Shown here piece by piece: positions 57,775 through 64,000 of a DNA stretch of 64,000 nucleotides. The stretch comes from Nageia nagi (taxonomy: Eukaryota > Pinophyta). Under the pieces are notes generated by a model. The model made no database searches, was not told the origin of the DNA, and saw nothing but the letters and a program-made list of their open reading frames with translations. The stretch spans positions 127,410,001 through 127,474,000 of the forward strand of contig JBITNC010000001.1 of assembly GCA_050084985.1 (NCBI GenBank), read 5' to 3'. A program made the position numbers and the translations under genes. Numbering within the stretch: the stretch's first letter is position 1; the number at the start of each line of letters is the position of its first letter.

Positions 57775-58195
57775 CTTCCGCAAATGAGAATTCTCCAAGG
57801 GTTGGAGTGTACTTGCAGCAATGACTAGAGAATCTGCCATCGAATTCTATCTTCATGAAACAACTTGGATCTTGAACAACTCTAAGTCCCTTTGGAGGTC
57901 CCACACTCGGGTTCGGTATCTGTACAATCTTGAATCCTTGCATGAGTACACATTCTGGATCTGATTCACCACCAAATCTGAATCACCTATTATCTTCATG
58001 TACTTCACACCCTTTCGGAGAGCCAATTTCAATTCGAGGACCAGTGCTTTGTATTTAACAGAGTTGCAAGTACAAGGGAACTACAATCGAAACAAGGCCT
58101 GATACCTCTTTCCCTTAGGATTGTGCATTCGACCTTGGCTTCGCTTCCAAGATTGGATTTAGAACCATCAAACTTGAGTATCCATAATAGATCTT
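57775..58195 (-). pseudogene. Extra archaeal-type RNase H (aRNH), - copy
   Basis: The minus strand reads LLWILKFDGSKSNLGSEAKV, a broken stretch, NSVKYKALVLELKLALRKG, DSDLVVNQIQNVYSCKD and ASTLQPLENS. It matches the domain at 32230-32640. The Asp of KFDG and the Asp of DSDLVV remain, but the Glu expected in the N-x-x-EYEAL block is Lys. Frameshifts are present. As in the + copy, it lies between protease and RT. Confidence 0.72.
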
Positions 58196-58357
58196 CGTTA
58201 GGAGGATCAGTACAAATGATTTAGGAATCGTCAACAGGAGGGGCATATGAACTCTCTCCTCTCAACAATTGGTTATGTTTATCTCTATTTTCTGATATTT
58301 CTTTCTCCGAGATGTCAACAATGACATCTTTCATCTCTAGTTTTTGGTTCTCGGGCC

Positions 58358-59250
58358 TCAAGTTCTCGGCCTTCTCAAGTCTTCCAATTGTCTTTCCGCT
58401 TCACGCATCATCCAATTGGAGATGTCCTCAGGAGGCTTAGAACCAAGAGCTTCTTGTTTCATGAGGTTCAAATCATTCGAGCAAATGCCTTTCCTCTTCA
58501 GATGATTGAGATACAAGGGGGTCTCAAGATATTCGGGATCTGGACAGGGACCACCTTGACTGGAAGCAACATCCATGATGTACACTCCCAACTCTTCTTG
58601 TGCAAAATGAACCTCGTTCAAATTGTTATACTCCATGATCATCTCCTTGAAACGGGGCTCACTATTTACTCTGATCTGATTTGGTTGTCCTTTCCATGGA
58701 AGCCACATATGGGTAAAGTCAGTAGAGATGTACCCATTAAATTTCTTCGACCAGTCCCTCCTGAGCAGGATCCCATATGAATCTGGATGTCGACCACTTG
58801 AATGTTTGTGTATTGTTGCACTCGTAGCTCGAAAGCTACTTGAATATGCATGTTAGGGAGCATCTCGATCACTTTGACTTCATATTTATCGAGTTGAGTG
58901 ACCCTCTTAGGACTAGGCATTAAAGGAAGGTCCAACTGTCGGCAAATCTTGTGGGGCCTGACATTTCTAGCTGCACCAGAGTCTACCATGCAATTATGCA
59001 GGTTTCTACCTGCAATTTGTGGTGTTAAAAGGAATGGTGGTGACTCCTTCCCTTTGTCCTTGTGTAGGGTCAAAGCTTTCGCCTTGATTGGCTTGGATGC
59101 TTTAGTGACCTTCGGCACCCATTTTTGTTTGGTATTGGAGGCAAACTTGTTCAACTCCTTTTTGATAGGCTCATACTGTTTATCCATCTGGATAACATCG
59201 TACATCGAATCTCCAGACTTGGTCTTTTTTAGTTCTTCCATGAGGTCATA
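58358..59250 (-). pseudogene. Aspartic protease and linker (- copy)
   Basis: Frames 59241-58666 and 58708-58358 together cover the protease. The catalytic D-S-G is intact (NLHNCMVDSGAARNV, about 58965-59010). The downstream WLPWKGQPNQIRVNSEP segment, common in Tat-like Pol, follows. One frameshift joins the two frames near 58700. It is the better preserved of the two protease copies. Confidence 0.83.
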
Positions 59251-59394
59251 AGACGAGGAGTGGGAGCCTTCTTACATTATCTTCTCTTCATGGGACTGCT
59301 CTTGTGATGATGGCTCTGCTCTTGCAGGTACCTTCGTTGTTGGAATAGTGGAAGAGGAAGATGCCTCCCCTCGGCGGACATAGACATGCTTGAA

Positions 59395-60105
59395 CTATGG
59401 CGCCAGGTGAACGGGAGGTGGAGGATTCACTGGGGAAATCGAATTTGGAGGAGTGAATAAGTTGTTCGAAGGCGTGGATGTGGTGATCGGGGACTTCTCC
59501 TTTCTTTGAAGATTGTAAGCAGGCTGGACTGGTATCGTCTGTGCAACATATAATTCTTCATTAGTGGACAATATGGAAGGACTTTCTGCCTCAGCGAAGA
59601 GTTGTTGTGTAGCATATACTTCATCATCTGAAACAGATGTCTCTGCATCGACCCTAGCATCAGCCATCTGAGTAAGCATGACTTGATCAGGTTGATGGGC
59701 AGGAAGATCATCTACAGGGACAATCTCCATATTTTGTATCTCTTGATAAAACATGTTCAAGGCCGTCTTGAACTCAGGACAATTTGTTTCATTATGTGCT
59801 GCTGTGGAATGTATTATGCACCAATTCGGGATTGGCACAATAGGGATGTCAGCATTGTGAACTTGATTATCATTACTTGCATGGTTGACAACTGGATTGG
59901 GTACTTCATCATTATTTGCCGCCATGTTCCAGGGCCTGTTGGGCCTTTGAAAAGCATAGGTTCTAGACCTATCGTTCTAAACATAATGGCTTTGAGCATC
60001 TTGGTTCCTCTTAATCTGGGTGATGTTGTTGCTCATCCTTTGTACCAATCTTTCCAAATTTGCCATCGCTTCATCCTTACTGTGGTCACTCCTAGATTTT
60101 TGAGT
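59395..60105 (-). pseudogene. Gag C-terminal part (- copy), 5' truncated
   Basis: The open frame 59925-59395 includes the C-x2-H-x4-H-x4-C knuckle (WCIIHSTAAHNETNCPEF). Upstream, with a stop, it continues to about 60105 with NLERLVQRMSNNITQIKRNQ, matching 30590-30640 of the + copy. The Gag core and 5' LTR are missing, so the element is cut at about 60105. Confidence 0.8.
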
Positions 60106-61330
60106 ACCATGTACAATAAGTTGGACTTTGGATGGTACTCAAAACAGGACATCCATCGATTTTGGTTGAATAGCCTCAATTTGTTATATTGCTAGTCTCA
60201 TGTAACTTCTCTTGTTCCTAAATAAATTAATCACGTATTAGAGGTCACTAGTCAAACTTTATATGATAAAGAGGGGCAAAATGATATTAACACGAAGAAG
60301 GGTTGAAAGGGATGTCTAAGAAGGCAAATTAACTATGGGTTTCAAAACTTTGAAGCACAGAAATTTAATTAAAAGGAAAGTAATGTGCCTTCACTTGGAA
60401 AATAATAAGACACTCAACAAGTCAGGGATTTGGAGATGTCTCCTTTCCTGGAAAAGCCAAAAAATAAAAATACAGTTCTACAAAGACTCTCCCAAGGGCT
60501 CGTTTGGAAGAAATGTTAAGAGTGTGATGCAAGTTTTCTGTAGTTTTGATTTAAGATCTTATTCCTACATCTGAGGTGAGGTTACAATGATGTAGGGATG
60601 GCAGTTATTATTCAGATTTTCTGGACATTTTCAGTTTTGACTGCTGTACTAGATTGAGAGGAAGAGATAATTTAAGTTGTTTTGTTTTAGATCATGTGTA
60701 CTTTCCAGATCTATATCCACACCACCATTGCTTATTAATAAGTGTTGTACATTTCACAGGTTGATAGGCTCTTAAGCATGCCATCTATTTTTTAATTACT
60801 CAACTACCTTTGTAATTATTCACTCACCGCCATGTTAGTTAGATGTTTCATATGTGGTAAGTGATTCTGGCAATTTTCACCTATGAATGTAATATACTTC
60901 TGTACAATGATGATCATCCCTTAGTACATGCACACTGTAAAGATCATTCCCAGGTTGCCCTTCCCCTTAAGCATGCACTTAGGTATTGTTTGTCCATTTC
61001 CAGTTTTCCATAATAAGGGAGTTTCTTTTTTGTTTTCAGGTTTGAAATTTGTTTTTTGGTCAAATTTCTACCAAAAACTCAACTTGGAACAAAGTTTGAA
61101 CATGAACATTTAGTTTGAAGTTAACTTGCAACAAAGAAGTTCGAAAGGACTAGCAAAGAATTGAGGCTCTTGAGGACTACAAATGAAAATACGGCATGAA
61201 ATGATGATTCAAGAGGCGGGACAGAAGCCATCTCAACTTGAATTGGAAAGGTATCTTTATCCAATCTCGGTTTGGAGTAAAATACCAACTTAATGCCAAT
61301 AGCTGAAATAAAATTAAAATATAGACAAAT
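60106..61330. other. No gene recognised (intron sequence)
   Basis: AT-rich DNA with frames under 80 codons and no known motif. There are no tandem repeats and no match to SEC11. Confidence 0.5.
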
Positions 61331-61338
61331 TTGGACAA

Positions 61339-62450
61339 TTGAAGTACAATCTTTTGCAAATATTTTATGTAAGGAAGTGTTCTGGCCCTTCAAATGGTCA
61401 CACAATTGAGAAAAACAGGAAGTATATGCAAGAAATTGATATTGTGGAATTCAATGAGAGGGATAAAGGTACTGCCTTCATGTCTTGGTTGAGATGTATG
61501 GATATGTATTTTGAAGGATTTGGGCTAGTAAAGGAAAGTGAAGAAATGGCAGGATCATATTTTCTCTAATAGGATTTGGTAAAGAATGGTGTAAAACATA
61601 CAAACTAGCCTGAAAACAAGAACTTGCTGCCCTATTGGTGCTTGGAAGGATTTAAGAGAGATGTTCATTTGAAGGTTTACTCCAGAGAATGGTCAAAAGC
61701 TTCAATTAATGGATTCAAATGAGGCAAATTGTAGCAGTAGAGGGGTCATTCGTGATCTGTCTTACCAAAATGCAAGAAGAAACCAAATGATATGCGTGTA
61801 GATGGTTTTAAGCCTTACATTCGTGATGCAGTTCTTGTTTGGTCAGACTCCATAGAGAAGGGTTTCTATAGCTCTCAAAACTGATATTGCTAAAGATGTA
61901 ACAAATAGGAGCAATCCTTTTCAACAAGATAAGAAACATAAAGGGTTAAATATTGCTTTTGTAGAATCTTCTAATAGTGATACATTTTCTTTTAAGAATT
62001 CCAGCAAAGGTTCTTCGAAGAATTCTGATTGTAAAATGAAAGGAGTATCAAATAGATGCTATGAATGTGAAGGACCATCCTAAATTGCAATGAAATTTCA
62101 GATCAACAAGCCAAAGAATGTCTCAAGAATGTTTAAGTTGATCAAATCCTCCAAATCATTTTGATGGACTATGACCAAAAGTGACATTAATGTTATTGGG
62201 AGATAAAAACATAGGAAAGAAGATTTTTCAAAAGTTAAATATATACTCCTTTGGGAAAATCATAAATCATTTTTCATTGGGGGTGAAATCAATTGGGTGT
62301 AAACATGCATTTTGGTTGATTCAAGATGTACTTTTTATTTTCATTCAAAGACCTTTCCTGAAAGAACAGCAATTCAAAAGACTCGTATGTTTATGATGTG
62401 GAACTAACAAATAATCAAGACATCCAATATTGGAGTACAATTGCTCTGAT
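61339..62450 (+). pseudogene. Decayed retrotransposon Gag with zinc-knuckle remnant
   Basis: The part 61420-61570 reads IVEFNERDKGTAFMSWLRCM then DMYFEGFGL, the start of a Retrotrans_gag domain (an F-x-G-x-D/T...F-x-SWL...MD-x-YFE pattern). After a stop comes FGKEWCKTYKLA (KEWW-type motif, 61570-61610). A knuckle remnant CYECEGP lies at about 62057-62078. Then a frame at 62181-62396 has no recognised domain. There are many stops and no LTRs. It is unlike the Tat-like gag above, so it is a separate old element. Confidence 0.68.
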
Positions 62451-64000
62451 TTTCCTACTGATGATTTAGATGGATTTTATATGTGAAGTGTTTGTATTAC
62501 TTTGAAACATATATTGTGTATGATGATTACACAACTGATAAATAACAACTTCACAACTACCAAATCACCCTAACCACAAACCTAACTCATAACTGTTCAA
62601 TCACCTAACCATTCTAACCACATAATTGTTGGGTCCTTGCATTATTTAATATCTATTCCGGTTCAAGTTTATAATGATCATTTATGAAAGTTGAAGCTAT
62701 AATGCTATATTGGGATACAAATAGATTTCATGTTGTTATATCCTAGGGATCATGTCCTTGATTTTAGAGAGGAAAAAAATAACTAAATTGTTGGAGATAA
62801 AAGATAAATTTTCCTGTAATTTCTGTTCTGCAACTTTGGCATGAATGCTTTATTGTTCTCATTAAGAATAGTGAGCAAAATCAAGAAGCTCTGTAAGATT
62901 ATGTACTGTGTCAACCTTTATGTCAGAAGTTTCATGGTGTATATCCTGATGATCTATCAACAACTTCAAAATAAAGTATCGCCATATATATATATAACGT
63001 GGAATAAGGTCTCCCAAAGGATAAGATTTACAATCATTTGATATCCCTGATTATATTCTAAATTAATGTTTATAAATAAAGCCTTGTTTAATTTAATATT
63101 TATTTCCTTGGAAAACTAGAGCTGAAATATTATATTCACTACCAGAGCGTGGTTTATATTATATCATAGGTACAAAGAAGGCCATTTGATATATTGAAGT
63201 GCCATAACAAATGCATCTTCGGTATTGCATAATTTGACTTGCTAAAATGGTACCTTGAATTTTAGAATGATTCATGTTGCTTAGGAGATCCATTTAATCT
63301 GTTTTAATGTGAACATTGATTGATAAATTGGGAATACATGATTATCATTTTCATGTATTCAATTGAGTTCCTTTCATTTCAATTCCTTATAGGGCCTTGT
63401 GCAGCAACTGCAAAGATATTTGTCCTGTTCTTGATTTGTCTGATATCTAGGTCTAAATTATAATTTACCTGCTGTATGGTTTACAGTAGGCTGTCATTAT
63501 ATAGCTTTTGTCCGAGATGCAATGACTTTGGTATAATTTATCATGTCCAAGGGCGGCAATAGAACACTACATAGAAAGGGACTAACACTAGCAAAAAAAA
63601 TCACTTCTTTCTCTTCAAGAATATTGATGTTATAATAAATCTTGAAAAATCTGGACTGATCAAATATTGGAAATTTTTATATGGAAGTAAATATGGGTGT
63701 GTAGCAGTTATATCTAGATTGCGTGTTTTGACCAGGAGAGTAGTTACCTGTCCTCTGATATAGATTGCAGGGATGCAAATGAGAAATGTGACCGAAAGAC
63801 TAAGGTGTAAGATAGGGATATCAAATATCATCAAAGTTAGGCGTTCCTTTATTAAAGTTGACAAACTCAGAGAGATGGGTTCTTTTATCCAGTTCTTACA
63901 AACTAGGTTTATCTTCCCTTCCGAAAGATAAGAGAGATGAATAGTTCCTACTTTTCTGTTTTCTCTTTACTGGTGATTATTTTTGCTTGTCAGCAAAAAA
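62451..64000. other. No gene recognised (intron sequence)
   Basis: AT-rich intronic DNA with a short TATATATATA run near 62988 and no supported exon or element. The minus frame 63601-63864 (87 codons) has no known domain. Confidence 0.5.

Larger units (their letters stand above)
37171..64000 (+). other. SEC11: SEC11 intron 4, incomplete (at least 26.8 kb)
   Basis: After exon 4 no further SEC11 coding block (VLTKGDNN, the paired Asp region, or the C-terminal membrane segment) is seen on + up to 64000. The interval is filled with mobile-element remnants listed below. I therefore infer that the intron continues past the window. It could alternatively be a truncated pseudogene, but the intact splice sites argue against that. 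Confidence 0.65.

Noticed and set aside
59683-60195. 170-codon + ORF
   Set aside because: Antisense of the minus-strand Gag, which has a recognisable CHHC knuckle.
60106-64000. Search for the remaining SEC11 exons, tRNA genes, rRNA and CRISPR arrays
   Set aside because: No LTKGDNN-type block, no tRNA-like cloverleaf with A and B boxes, and no regular spaced repeats were found. CRISPR is not expected in a plant nuclear genome.

Overview
The window looks like a large-genome plant, most likely a conifer or other gymnosperm. That is an inference. The only host gene seen is a eukaryotic SEC11-type signal peptidase whose short, well-spliced exons are separated by very large introns: 33.4 kb between exons 3 and 4, and at least 26.8 kb after exon 4. 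Those introns are packed with old, mostly decayed plant LTR retrotransposons, a pattern typical of conifer genes. The gene runs on the + strand. Exon 1 and the last exons lie outside the window.

Layout. 1-3740: end of the first intron, SEC11 exon 2 (catalytic Ser), a 1.1 kb intron, exon 3. 3741-37134: giant intron. In order it holds a repeat-region fragment (4.9-5.4 kb), a reversed copia 3' end (5.4-6.3 kb), several tandem arrays (45, about 30, about 183 and about 200 bp units), a reversed copia gag-protease with its LTR (11.1-13.4 kb), a reversed Ty3-type fragment split by a solo-LTR-like insertion and cut by a copia LTR (15.9-21.5 kb), and a forward Ty3/gypsy (Tat-like) complex (21.5-35.7 kb). 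37135-37170: exon 4 (catalytic His). 37171-64000: next intron, with a decayed hAT/DUF659 transposase (38.2-39.8 kb), a reversed Tat-like gypsy element (41.0-60.1 kb) split by a young, complete copia element (46595-55341, flanked by GAAAT), and a relic gag (61.3-62.4 kb).

The copia element is the best-preserved mobile element. It has near-identical LTRs, a tRNA-iMet primer site, an open 1304-codon Gag-Pol, a possible leader intron, a captured pentatricopeptide-repeat fragment and seven 3' hairpin repeats. Its integrase carries Lys in place of the catalytic Glu, so it probably cannot integrate alone.

The most unusual system is the Tat-like gypsy family. Two copies in opposite orientation show gag, protease, an extra archaeal-type RNase H placed before RT, RT, RNase H and integrase. 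Copies also share a long tandem-repeat region (53-nt hairpin units in two of them) and a large extra ORF of about 900-1000 codons with no recognised function. All copies here are broken. Coordinates of decayed elements are approximate because they were read by eye.
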